Below the pieces are notes generated by a model. That model had not been told where the DNA came from. It did not search any database and saw nothing but the letters and a program-made list of their open reading frames with translations. A program made the translations under genes and the position numbers. Shown one piece after another: positions 10,566 through 21,544 of a stretch of DNA of 60,000 nt (its first letter is position 1; every line of letters begins with the position of its first letter). Source of the DNA: Owenia fusiformis (Eukaryota > Annelida > Polychaeta > Sabellida > Oweniidae); contig CAIIXF020000002.1 of the NCBI GenBank assembly GCA_903813345.2, positions 22,088,455 through 22,148,454 of the forward strand. Reading direction: 5' to 3'.

Positions 10566-11700
10566 AGTTTTTCGTTTGAGTCAGTCACTGTAATGACATA
10601 CACACCTGAAGTACTCTACACTTTTGTCAGTTTTGTCCCCTTACATCATTTCTACAAGCATAGACACCATAATAACATGGCATCCATGCTTTTCTTAATT
10701 TGCATTCTGTGTGTTCAATCATCAGCTATACAAGCTATGCTGTCAAATGTTATTTGCCACTCCTGAAAGTAAAATAATTAAAAAACTAAATATCTTGAAA
10801 ATGGGTTTGTATTTTATAGATCCTCTGGAATAGTTTTTTCTTTTTAAAAATGGAAGCTGTTTATTTTAGCCACTTTCAAACGTAGTTTGTAGTTCTGACT
10901 TGTCTAGTTATTACATTAAACACTTATTACAAGAATTATGATAATATACAATTTCAGTTGATTGTTATTTCAATATTAACACAAGGCATTAAAATGCAAA
11001 TTGTCATCACCTGCCATTTGTTACAGATGCAAAACAACGACCTCAAAAAATTTAATTTAAACAAGATGTAACCATTTCTGGTGTTGACATAAAATGATGT
11101 TATCTGAAGAGCCCAGAAATATGCATCAAAATGTTTTCACGATCAAGTTGTGAAAATCTGTTTATTTTGAATAAGGTATGGCATAGATTAGTTCCTAAAA
11201 AATTTTTTTAATAGACAAATCAAAGCAACACAATATTTACACAGATCTCGAGTACAGACAAACGTTAATACAAGAAAAATACGAGCAATTAATTCAAAGG
11301 CCTTATGATATGTGGAGAAAACTGCTCCACTGTTCACAGAGAAAGACAATGAACAAAACTAAATTCTTGTTTTGTTGTTAAAGAAATTCTGGGAGATACA
11401 AGTGACAAACTATTGCTTCTTGGATGACATTGAATGTTTGTTCGTTGACATGTGACGTTTAAAGTATTTGTTCATCTTTATATTTATTATATATATTTTA
11501 TTTTTCCTAAACCGAAATAGAGTTAACACACATTGGCAGCCACAACCCACCACCACTAGCCATAAGTTAGATGCATACATGCTATCAATATGTATAGTTA
11601 TTATTGAATTCTCATTTTAGTCACTAAAACAACTTCATACACTTGTTAAAGTGTCAGTTGATGGATAATTTATGTATCATAGTTTGAGAATAAAGTATGT
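10566..11700. other. Upstream flank of the zinc-finger gene; no gene seen
   Basis: No supported ORF. A partial copy of the dispersed TTAATGCCTTGT family lies in reverse orientation near 10983-11035. Confidence 0.5.
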
Positions 11701-11704
11701 AACT

Positions 11705-11905
11705 GAAATGACCCTTGGGCACGCTTGTCGGGGAGCTGTAGTGTACCGAGCCAGATGCTAGACTCGAGAGAGAATGTGCTAAATTCAATGCGCCGTACGG
11801 GAATTGAACCCAGGACCTCCCGCTCTTGAGTCAGACGCTCTACCCCTGAGCCATAAAGGCTAGCCACTACAGCTGAGACTGTAGTAGCGACTTGCTATCG
11901 AAGGT
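11705..11905 (-). mobile_element. tRNA-derived SINE-like repeat
   Basis: On the minus strand, a box-A-like TGGCTCAGGGGTAGAGC and a box-B-like GGTTCAATTCC lie 35-40 nt apart inside about 78 nt that resembles a tRNA (about 11789-11866). The acceptor ends do not pair, so it is not a functional tRNA gene. The outer ends carry inverted AATGACC words. A partial relative lies at 17225-17320. Confidence 0.6.
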
Positions 11906-11939
11906 CATTACATAACTAACTAAAAAAAAAAACTATCTA

Positions 11940-12203
11940 AATTTTTCTCCATCTAAAATGTCACTCGACTTTTTGGCAATTAAAAGTCCCTGCCTGCATT
12001 TAGTAGTCATATATTGTCATGTGCATAATTTTGAAACCATATCCTAATTATTTCACAAACCCTTTGTTGATTCTGCCATAGTTTCCAATTTGTAAACAGC
12101 ATTTAGCTTTTTTAATTGGGAACTTTTTTGAAATTTCCAAAATGGCTGCCATGTGATTCCAGAAATAACATGAGTGTGACGTGACATCACAGTTGCTCGT
12201 TCC
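11940..12203. other. No gene seen
   Basis: Non-coding AT-rich sequence between two repeats. Confidence 0.5.
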
Positions 12204-12209
12204 TAGGTA

Positions 12210-12720
12210 CAGGCCTGTCAACTTGGGAACACCTAACATGAGTGACTTGGAAATGTTGAACACCTCCCCTCAAAATGTGGACACCTTGGTCCAAATCTGG
12301 ACACCTTGATCCAAATTTTGAACACCTTGGTTTATTATTATTATTACATCTTGCCAAATTTTGAACACCTCAAATTTTTCGCGCTCGCTACGCTCGCATT
12401 TCGAACATCCGTCAACGGGGGGGGGGGGGGGGGGGGGGGGGGGGTAGGTACGAAAAATTTCAAACGGAATGTGTGACATATACGTAATTCGCGTGAAAAG
12501 TACGAACGAAATGCGTACATTTTTTTGCGGCGTTCGTATTTTTGCTGTGTAGACGATCTTTTTTAGAAATCTTTCTACAGAAATATTTTTGCGTGACAAT
12601 TACCAGGTAAAATGCGTATTTGCGTGACATTTTCTGTCACGCATAAATAACTGGCGTGACTTCAAATTCTTCAGCAAATGCGTGACAAATACGCAAATTG
12701 CGGGACAGTTGACAGGCCTG
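12210..12720. mobile_element. 511-bp MITE with TAGGTA target duplication
   Basis: The ends are CAGGCCTGTCAACT and AGTTGACAGGCCTG, perfect inverted copies of 14 bp, with TAGGTA on both sides (12204-12209 and 12721-12726). A run of at least 27 G lies near 12417-12444. The right half holds repeated words TGCGTGACA and AAATACGCAAATTGCGGGACAG. Confidence 0.8.
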
Positions 12721-13039
12721 TAGGTAACAACAAGATCACAATTGCTCGTTTCTAGATAGCAACAAGATTTTTGATAAAATGGCACAGAATTACCCTGATT
12801 AACACCCTTAAAATCCGATTTTCAAAGAATATATTTGGAGAAACAATAAAAGGTAAGTGGAATAAATTAGAATAATAAATCTCGAGTGACATTTTAGATG
12901 GAGAATTTCTTAGTTGCTGCACAGTTGATGTAATACATCTGATCATAATACTTCGAATCTTAATCTCAGCATATGACGACTTGATAGCATGGGCTTTCAA
13001 TAAAAGTGAGGTTTAAAGAACTAGAAATGGTGGAAACCC

Positions 13040-13372
13040 GATCTATTATACTAAGAGCTCCGCCAGGTATGAAACATTTCGAGAAAAATGTGTGAGATAG
13101 ACGGTATCCGAGTGAAAAGTCCGGATGAAATGCGTTCGTTTTTCGGCGTTCGCTTTTGTCAGGAAATTCAATCTATTGGATATAGACTCTGCTGTATCGG
13201 CGATCACTTTTTTGAAGTTTTTAACAGAAATATTTTTGCTTGACAATAATCAGGTAAAATGCGTATTTGCATGACATATTCTGTCACACAAAATAAAATG
13301 GCGTGACTTCAAATTTTCCAGCAAATGTGTGACAAATACGCAAATTGCGGGACAGTTGCACGGCCTGTGACG
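13040..13372. repeat. Diverged relative of the 12.2-kb MITE
   Basis: The block matches the right half of the element at 12210-12720: GAAATATTTTTGC, CAGGTAAAATGCGTATTTGC, GTGACAAATACGCAAATTGC and GGGACAGTTG...GGCCTGT in the same order. The left terminus is missing. Confidence 0.65.
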
Positions 13373-13954
13373 GGCCTTCATAAAAAGTCTTTAAAAGGGC
13401 TAAAATGAGTTTTTGAGTTCAGACCTGTCTTGTCTGACAATATTTTAAATTTGTTTATTTCCTTGTGATTTGCTACCTCTCCATATATAACAAACCAGAA
13501 CACAAAGATAAATTGATACTCAACTTACCGATATATGCTAACAGCACGTCAAATTAGGCCTAATGGTACTTAACGAATTTCTTTCGACCAGTTTTTCATA
13601 TTTCTTGAGTCAAGAGAAAGTTTACCTCTACATTTGAAGAGTTATAACGCACATTCCTATATTTCAGAATTGTCTTATTGCAAAAATTAAATAGAAAATA
13701 TGCCAAACTAAATAAACTTTATAATGATTTAGCAAACAACCAATTTTATTTAGTTTAATGAAGATATTATCAGATATTATTCTGAAAACAAGTGCTTTAT
13801 AACTATAAAACGGAATGTGTTTGCGGTAACTCTTCAAAATAAAAGGTGCTCTAGATTAATTGAAAATAAAGTTTCGCTCCCTCGATTCATTGAAATAAAC
13901 AAAACTAAACTGAACTAAACTAAACTGATACACGATACCTGTTGTTCTAAAATC

Positions 13955-14267
13955 ATGGGTATTAATGGACAGTATCTGAAAAAGGTCATCCAAGACGCAG
14001 TTCTGAAAGTCTGTAATGAAGAGTCAGAATTTTCCAACTCTCTGGAAATAGATGGCATCATATGTGTAGCAATAGATGATCAACAAGAGGATGTTGTTGT
14101 TAAAATACACAGGACTATAATACGACCAAGCAAAAAAAATCAAACCATAAGAGAGGCTCGCGATGATGTACACCATGATCCTAGATGTACGACAAATCCA
14201 TGTTCCAATGCATCCTCCTCAGTGCAATATAATACTCAATTTACAAGTCCACCAGATGCCAGTACAC
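13955..14267 (+). CDS. First coding exon of the module-swapping locus
   Basis: Encodes 104 residues plus one base, starting at the first Met (atcATGG, good context) after an in-frame stop at 13916-13918. It ends AGTACAC|gtaagc, a good donor in phase 1. The first 55 residues look like a compact domain (MGINGQYLKKVIQDAV..., LEIDGIICVAIDD, DVVVKIHRTI), followed by a polar Ser/Asn/Thr-rich linker. I do not recognise the domain; it is not BTB, KRAB or SCAN by eye. Because the locus' C termini are DNA-binding, this part could serve oligomerisation or cofactor recruitment, which is a guess. Confidence 0.7.
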
Positions 14268-14444
14268 GTAAGCTTGTTGTTTTTTTGCAAGGGTTTTTCC
14301 TGCATATTAAAAAGATTTTGCTAATGAATGTGACTTACAGTGTACCTTCCAGGATTTAGTCTATTTCTGAGTCACTGTTTTATTGACTCATTTTACCTAA
14401 AAAAGGAATCAAAAGACCATTGTTCAGTAATATATGGTGAAATA

Positions 14445-14856
14445 TACTGTACTCCCAATAATTTTTCGTGCGCTACTATATTTCGCATTTTTCGCAAGAT
14501 TTGGAAAGTTTGCGAAATATAATAGCCGTGGAATTCCAACAGTTCTAATTCACAAAATATAAATTCCCAGGGATTTCAATGTTGACTTGTCCAGTGCTAT
14601 AGGCGATAATAGGTAAAAATGCTACATTTCGAGTTTCGAAAAAGAGAAATTAGATGAAAGATTGTCATTATGGTATTAAAATGAACATTCTAACGAAATG
14701 GCTTATTAGAAGCCAAAATCATCAGGCGAAGGAATAACCATGGCTGATGTCGAAGTCAAAAGAGTGATATTGTATGACAAATACGCGAAAATAAATAGCA
14801 GCAAAATGCCAAAAACGCAAAATATTATAGCGTCAGATATTAGTGGGAGTACAGTA
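14445..14856. mobile_element. MITE with TACTGTACTCCCA ends, copy 1
   Basis: Starts TACTGTACTCCCAATAAT and ends TTAGTGGGAGTACAGTA, inverted copies. The interior repeats GCGAAATATAATAGC. It lies in the intron after the first coding exon. A second copy lies at 17443-17790. Confidence 0.75.
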
Positions 14857-15486
14857 TTCAATTGTTACACACGAATGACATTCATATCTCTTGAATTGCT
14901 TCTGGTTTGGCTAAATAAAATAATAAATTGTGTGGCCTCTTACAGTTTGGACTTAATAGGTGGACTTAATGGAAAGTTTTCATTTACATTGTACATTGCT
15001 CAATATATTGTCAGTTGAGGGTTAATTTGAAGTAAATTTTTTTTCAGTTTAAGTAAATTTCTAGACATATTCAAAGGAGATAAATTAGTCTTTTGTATTA
15101 AAAAGGTCACTCCATTTTTAAATTTTCATATTATAGTAGAAAATTATTTACCCTCAATAAATAATCTAGATATATTTGATATATTTGTGTACTCTATGTA
15201 AAACTGAAAGATGTAGACCACATATGGAATGAGTTCTGGGTTACATACAAAACAAAAAACATGTCAAACATAGACTTAAATCGCAGTAGTCTTTACACAA
15301 TACTAGTCACAGGATGCTACCTACATGGAACATAAGTGCTTTCTTTTATTTGTAGTCTAGATGTTATTTTAAGAATTTCTGTTAAACCGCAACATATACC
15401 CACTAGGATGTCCAGCGGCTTGTTTTTATAGTGTATATTATTATATAATTATGAAATAAATAGTACATGTATATTTTCTATTACAG

Positions 15487-15801
15487 GTAGAACAGTGCAA
15501 TCTCCACAGAGCAATGACCGAAAACGAAAACAATATTCACCAGACCATGACACACACACACAAAAGACAATAAAAATAGAAGAACCAGAGATAATAGAAG
15601 AAGATCTTACAGGTGATACAGATCTTAATGACTCTGGGACATATTATAACCATCATAGTGCTAGAAATGCATTAGATCCTACCATAAATGACAATGTCAA
15701 ACACAAGCATGTTGAGGGTATAGAATATGCATTAGAAGAAAGTGAACCGAACATTAGTTTGAATAAAACTCAAGCAGAACAAATGGCTTCTATAAAACAA
15801 G
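15487..15801 (+). CDS. Second coding exon, symmetrical phase-1 linker exon
   Basis: Acceptor ctattacag|GT and donor CAAG|gtaaga. It completes the split Arg codon (C|GT) from the previous exon and ends with one base of a new codon, so the 315-bp exon is phase 1-1 and could be skipped without a frame change. It encodes 105 residues: a basic RKRKQ patch (possible nuclear localisation signal), SUMO-acceptor-like IKIEE, and an otherwise acidic, disordered linker. It has no recognisable fold. The terminal G joins each downstream module (G|AA gives Glu, G|AT or G|AC Asp, G|TT Val, G|GC Gly). Confidence 0.75.
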
Positions 15802-15829
15802 GTAAGAAATTTATACTTTAACTTATCCT

Positions 15830-16029
15830 CAGTGATCTCCTCAGGATTAAAGCAAGTGAGTGCTTCCAATTTGAATTTTAATGATATACTTGCACCTACC
15901 TGTGAATCCATTTGCATCCACTTGATTTGATAAAAATCATGAAATTAGGCGTATTTTGACCAGATTTGGTTAAAATGATGAAAATAAGAATTTCGCACCC
16001 AATGGAGAAAAATCCTGGGGAGGACACTG
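15830..16029. mobile_element. MITE with CAGTGATCTCC ends, copy 1
   Basis: CAGTGATCTCCTCAGGATTA at the left and AATCCTGGGGAGGACACTG at the right are imperfect inverted copies. Interior words (TTAAAGCAAGTG, ATATTTTGACCA-like) are shared with the copy at 16638. Confidence 0.7.
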
Positions 16030-16339
16030 TATATGTTTTTCACTTCATTATTATTCTCTTGCTTTAATAGCCAGGATGAGGCAGATGAGGCGCTTCCCTC
16101 ATTGCTATTACCATACTTTGAGAAATTATCCTCTATCAATGTAGTTGTCATCAATTCTTTTATTGTACATTGTACGTAATCTCATGGGTTGTCATTGTGT
16201 TCTTTGATTGCCATCATCGAACAAGGTTTTTGTTTTAATCGAGTTCTACCTAACTTTAGGTTCTTATTTCTGACTGAGTTAAATAGCCGCTGTTTTCGAT
16301 ATTTTTCACCTTGTCACTTTTTCTTCCTGGATATGTCGC

Positions 16340-16480
16340 TGTATCATTATCCCAACAAACAAAGTTTGGTGGTTGGGATATTGGAAATCCTCTGTAGTCT
16401 CATATTTTTCAAAAAAACAAAGTTTGATGGTTGGGATGTTGGAAATCCCCTGTAGTCTGTATGTCAGTATATTTTTCAAA
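16340..16480. repeat. Tandem duplication, unit about 65-70 bp
   Basis: AACAAAGTTTGGTGGTTGGG...GGAAATCCTCTGTAGTCT...ATATTTTTCAAAAA occurs twice in direct succession with few changes. Confidence 0.75.
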
Positions 16481-16637
16481 AAGAAATTCAAAACGGCTAC
16501 TGTTTTTCGCGAAAATCTAAGTTTTTAGTTTTTAATTTCTAACCAAATTTATGTATAGCTATTTAAATAAAATAAAATTAGGGTGTATTACTATTTGGTT
16601 GATAGGTATTCTTAAAATGTATCTATTTGACATGTAT

Positions 16638-16819
16638 CACTGATCTCCCCAGCATTAAAGCAAGTGGGTGCAGCACCCACCTGAGATTTTGTAAACAGGC
16701 TTACCCACTTGAAAATGAGAAAAATCATGGAAAATTGGCATATTTTGACCAATTTTGGTCTGAATTGTGTAAATGCGAATTTTGCACCCTACCAAGAAAA
16801 AATCCTGGGGAGATCACTG
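16638..16819. mobile_element. MITE with CACTGATCTCC ends, copy 2
   Basis: CACTGATCTCCCCAGCATTA and AATCCTGGGGAGATCACTG are inverted copies. It is a sister of the element at 15830. Confidence 0.7.
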
Positions 16820-17224
16820 TGTATTCTGTGTTTTTGGTATAACCCCCCTCCCCCGGGTCTGTGTAGGGGGGCTGTTAGTTTAGGACTTTTTGTTAATTTT
16901 GAGATGTTTTTGATGCATGCCTGTATTCCCGGAGGGCTCAATGTATACACATTTTGGCGGAGGTCCTAGGCTGAACCCTCAGATATCAATATATTCCCAT
17001 ACCAATCTGTCAAATTTCAATGTATTCCCATACCAACCAAAATAAAGCCAAACAGTCAATTATCACAATGTCCAAATACAGGACCAATTGCCATACCAAA
17101 TGTCAAGATATAAGACCAATGCCAAACCAAATGTCTTAATATAAATAATCAAATGGTCATTGTTTTCTGATATTTGCCTAGCCTCAGAAAATTTAAAATG
17201 ACTGCCTAAAGCAAGTTAATGTCT

Positions 17225-17320
17225 AATACTCTACCACTGAGCCAAAAGGGCGAGCCGCCACAGCTGAGCTTTAGTAGCATCTTATAGTCCAGTGTTGTTA
17301 CACTCCTAAATGGTCACACA
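17225..17320 (-). mobile_element. Partial tRNA-derived SINE-like repeat
   Basis: CTCTACCACTGAGCCAAAAGG followed by GAGCCGCCACAGCTGAGCTT matches the 5' portion of the SINE at 11705-11905, including the box-A-like segment. The box-B half is absent. Confidence 0.5.
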
Positions 17321-17442
17321 ATATACTTGTATTGGTGTTAATTCTGATAAATCTCTATTATCTGTCTTTTATTATTATCTGGAGATCAAGGTTAGAGTAG
17401 ATGATAAATATTTTATTGTGAGATTTAACACAGCTTCATGAA

Positions 17443-17790
17443 TACTGTATTCCCAGTTATTTTTGCGCACTACTATATTTCGCGCTTTTTGCGAGTTTTG
17501 GAAAATTCGCGCAATATAATAACCCCAAAGTTCCTACAGTACTAATTCGCGATATTTGGTAGTCGCGAAATTCCCAAGAAATTCCCGGGAATTTCAATGT
17601 TGACAATATTTTCGTCCAGTGCTGATGGTTGATATTGAAGTTGAAAGAGCGATCTTTTATGACAAATCCATGAAATTGATAGGCGCGAAATTTCAAAAAA
17701 ATGAAAATTAGCGAAATATAATAGCCGCAAAATTTCAAAATGCCAAAAACATGAAATATAATAGCGTCAAATATTAGTGGGAGTACAGTA
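17443..17790. mobile_element. MITE with TACTGTATTCCCA ends, copy 2
   Basis: Starts TACTGTATTCCCAG and ends TAGTGGGAGTACAGTA. The interior is highly similar to 14445-14856 (GAATTTCAATGTTGAC, GTCCAGTGCT, GCGAAATATAATAGCCGC). Many GCGAAAT words are conserved. Confidence 0.8.
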
Positions 17791-18750
17791 TTTTGTTGCT
17801 TGGATAGGGATGGGCTACTCCATAGAGCTGCTGTTTTCTAGCTTTACTTAAACTGAAAATGAAAATGACAAGGGAAGCATATTTTTCTCTGGTTCAATTT
17901 TGCCCGCCCTTTAAAATTTACCTCACCTAATTTTCGACCCTGGCTACACCTTTGGCCAGTGGGCGATATACATGTATTTAGTTTCACAATATTTTACATT
18001 TTGATTTGGAATTTTGAAGAAAATTTAAAGAAGTCATGCTCCTTTTTTCTAAAAATCCAGACTCTGTGTGTCAGTGATGTTAAAATGCAGGAACTTATTC
18101 AGGATATTTAGAATTCATAAGCATTTATTATATACCTAGGTTCATTTAAGTCTGTAAACAAATAATCTTTTGCATTTTTGCATGTCCAGGGTTCATAATT
18201 AGCATTGCGAGGTAGTGATTTCGCTACCTTAACCAACCAAAATTCTACCTGTATATTTCCTTGAGTTGCTATTTATTATCACTACCTAACTCAAACCTCA
18301 CTTTATTCGAGAAATTTGACTATTTCTCAGCTAACTTTGTCAGATGAGCCAATCAGATCATTGATAATTAATTGGAAAGTGGGTTATTTGGATTGAATTA
18401 AATTGTAGTATAAAAGATGTTGCTTCGATATGCTTGACCTAAGGTTTACAGAATTGCGCGTAAAAAAGAATGGTTTCGTCTAGTCTCACAAATCTACACT
18501 AAGGTAAATATCATGCTTAAATTACTAGCTAATAAATGACTGTGTAATTTACTTATAGAAACATTAAATTAACCTTGGTAATTATTTATATGTGAACTTT
18601 AGATATCCTGGCTTACGAGTTATACATCTTAAGATTTTTTGAATCTATCTTCATTGAAATTTTTGAGACAAGTTACTTTCTCTATCAAACAGTTCAATGG
18701 AGATGTAAATATATTTATTTATTTAGGAATTTTGTATTGTATTTTTACAG

Positions 18751-19142
18751 AATACCAAGGAACAACAGATTGCATGATTAAAGATAATGATGATCAAGAA
18801 AACCCTCACCTCAAAAAGAAAAAAACTAAAACAGCAACAGCAACAGTTGACAATTTACAACTCACTGTAAATATTCACACATTTAAAAATTGGAAATACC
18901 AGTATTTGGACTATAGTTCTAAAGATGGTATGCATGTTGATACTATCTGGTGTACTGTATGCAGGAAATACTCTTCCAACAAAACCTTTGCTTATGTAAA
19001 AGGGAGCAGTAACGTCACTAAATACAGTGCAAAGAAACATGTCAAATCAGAGGCCCATAGAGTAGCAGTGAACATGGAAGAAAAAAGTGCTGAAGCGAAT
19101 TCCCCCAAGGGACAATTGAACCAGGAATCTCTAAATGACTAA
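18751..19142 (+). CDS. Terminal module 1: diverged TTF-type zinc finger exon
   Basis: Acceptor tgtatttttacag|AATACC in phase 1; TAA near 19142. It encodes 130 residues: a polar, Lys-rich lead (HLKKKKTK), then about residues 45-110 with the order W-K-Y (NWKYQYLDY), CTVC, an aromatic-Gly block (FAYVKGSSN) and HVKSEAH. That order is typical of the N-terminal TTF-type finger of ZNF862/C17orf113-like proteins, which derive from hAT transposases. It is followed by degraded transposase sequence (19530-20105), so the finger probably came from a captured element. If spliced to the exon ending at 15801 it reads through in frame. Confidence 0.65.
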
Positions 19143-19510
19143 TGAGGAATTTCTTAAAATGTAGAAACTATTTGATTGAAAATTTAACAATGCAAGAAAG
19201 TAATGTTCCTTTTCTGATTTTGCTAACATTAGTGAAGATAGCATGAAAAATGGTGTTAAAGCATGTCAAATCAGATGCCCATAGAGTAGTAGTGAACATT
19301 GCAGAAAAAATTGCTGAAGCAAATTGCCCTGAATGCCTGAAGGACAATTGAATTAGAAATCCCCTAAAAAGGCTGGTAAGGAATTTTTTAAAATGTAGAA
19401 ACCTATTTGATTGGTATAACAATCCAAGAAAGGAATGTTTTTTCTGATTTTGTTGACATGAGTGAAGATAGCATGAAAAATAGTGAAAACTTAGGTGACA
19501 AATATCACAA
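19036..19510. repeat. Tandem duplication of the 3' end of terminal module 1
   Basis: AGCATGTCAAATCAGA.GCCCATAGAGTAG..GTGAACAT and the following 200 bp (GAAGATAGCATGAAAAATGGTG) occur at 19036-19258 and again at 19259-19500 with small gaps. The second copy has stop codons in the finger frame. Confidence 0.8.
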
Positions 19511-19529
19511 TGGTAAAGCATGTCAACTT

Positions 19530-20105
19530 CCTTGAGAACATTGCTGAGGCATTCTGGGATAAACTGAGTGCAGACATTTCTCAGTCACCATTTTCTAATT
19601 GATGATCAAATGATGAAACTAAAGCTGAACAAGAACTAATTATGCTCAGATTCATAAAGGACCATTATCCGGTGGTAGGTTTTATATAGTTAGAAACTGT
19701 AAGGATGACAAAGCAGATGACATTCAGGGGTTTCACTAGAATCACTCAAAATAGGCTAAATAAATGAGAACAACAGACGAAATTAATGGAAATTATAAAT
19801 TTAACATGGAAAAGGTTGAAAAGTCCCTGAAAACAATAGGCAATTTTGTGAAAATAACCGGTGAAAATCGCCTGTTGCCTGCTGTTAATGTTAACCCCTG
19901 GCATTCATGACTTGGACTGGGAGCTGATGGTGTTTGAGTTACCTGAGGAGAGAATTAATGTGTATATACAAGATTGAAACATGGGTTACTGCATTTCACT
20001 GTGTGGCATATTGGATTGAATTGGCAAATAAATGCAGTTTCAAGAATCCCTATTTGGATAATGTGCTAGCTGCTCTAAAGGATGTTTATCTGTTTTACAA
20101 GTGAG
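19530..20105 (+). pseudogene. Decayed DUF4371/hAT-type transposase remnant
   Basis: Translated pieces in shifting frames resemble the body of ZNF862-like/hAT transposases in order: AEAFWDKLSADIS, then AEQELIMLRFIKDHYPVVGF near 19600-19685, and HCVAYWIELANKC followed by PYLDNVLAALKDVYLFYK near 19998-20101, which parallels the conserved HC.AH.LELA and following helix. Stops and frameshifts interrupt it throughout. It follows the TTF-finger exon in the order expected of an intact protein, so finger and body probably came from the same element. Confidence 0.6.
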
Positions 20106-20439
20106 TTCAATATCTTGGATACAATAAAACTTGTCTTAGTAGAACACCTTTGGTAAGCATAAACATGTATGAGGTTATAACGAATAGCACTGACCTGCTC
20201 AGTTCGTATACAACTAAAATACCCAAAGCCGACAAGTGAAATTGGTTCCAATAATCAACGTTTTAAAATGTTTTTCTCTATTTTTCTACATTTTGTCAAC
20301 TGTAAATAAAGGAGGTTACTTCGCTAAGGCTTTTTTAACTATTCTATCCCCAGGTTTATAATTGTTTTTTTTTGTGCAAAGTACAATCAATTCCCTAGAG
20401 ACTAGGTGCTGTAGTATTGCATGCCAAACTGGCTGTGAA

Positions 20440-21090
20440 ACATTATCTCCATTTCCGTAGAGTAAGGTCACCATTTTTACTGAAATGATCAGTTATTTCG
20501 TAGTAATATGTTCAAATCCATGGAATGATGATATGGAAGGGGTGTCTACATTTTTTCTATAACTCAAAAAGTAGTGGAGCCATTTTGTTGAAATTTTATT
20601 TCACTACAAACTTATGAAATTGGAAAATAGCAGCCGTATTATTTTATGTTTTTTTGCTACAAATGCAAAAGCGGTGGATCATTTTTTTGTTTAACCTTTT
20701 TTTTTGTGAATAGTTAGAACCATGTTACCATATTCCTTTGACAGTGTTGGCTAGTGAACGGCCACTTTGAAAAATGGTGGCCATTTTTAGGGTGTAATTT
20801 TATGGTGTTGCTATAACTGGAAAAGTAGTAGAACGATTTTGTCAAAATTTGATATGTGAATACTTAGATTTTAGCAATATTATACTTTCCAATAACACTT
20901 TGGGCCAGTAACCGGCATTTTTATGTGTGTTATTTTTTGCTATAACTGTAAAAGTAGTGGAGCGATTATGTTCATGTTTCACATGTGAATACGTAGAAGC
21001 ATATTTCTATACATTGTCTTGTGACAAATAGGGGACCATTGATTTGACTAATAGGGGGCCATTTTAGAAAATGGCAGCCATGGCTGTTTG
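20440..21090. repeat. Degenerate tandem repeat, unit about 120 bp
   Basis: The words GCTATAACTG.AAAAGTAGTGGAGCGATT..GT and TGTGAATA.TTAGA recur four or five times with heavy divergence. No ORF. Confidence 0.55.
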
Positions 21091-21544
21091 TTGGGATTTG
21101 CTACGCTTTGGCGTTGCTGTTACCTAGTTGTACTCTAACTTGTCCTGTAACCTCATGTTTAATATTGAGGCAAGAAAACGATTCGGAGATACTAGAATAA
21201 AAAAGTTTAGCTACAACAGGGACCTCTTCCAATAAGTTCTGTTTTTAAAACTCCTTATCAAAATGATCATTACTTGTAAAGAAAAAATGTAATCTTAAAG
21301 AATTCTACGATTTTCCAAAGTATGAAGAACATAGTTCTTTCTTGAACACAGAAGCATAAATCCCTATACAAATGAGTCCATTGATAAAATATGTAATTGG
21401 AAAATAAAATTAGATGAAAATAATATGAAACCAGACATTCCCAATTGATTCCATAATGAAAGGATGAACTTGAATCCTGCGAATCTTTTGATGAATGACC
21501 TGATACAACATCATCTGAATCCTGAAATCCTTATATTTATTCAG

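Noticed and set aside
11789-11866. tRNA gene
   Set aside because: Box A and B are present but the acceptor stem does not pair, and a related fragment at 17.2 kb marks a dispersed SINE.
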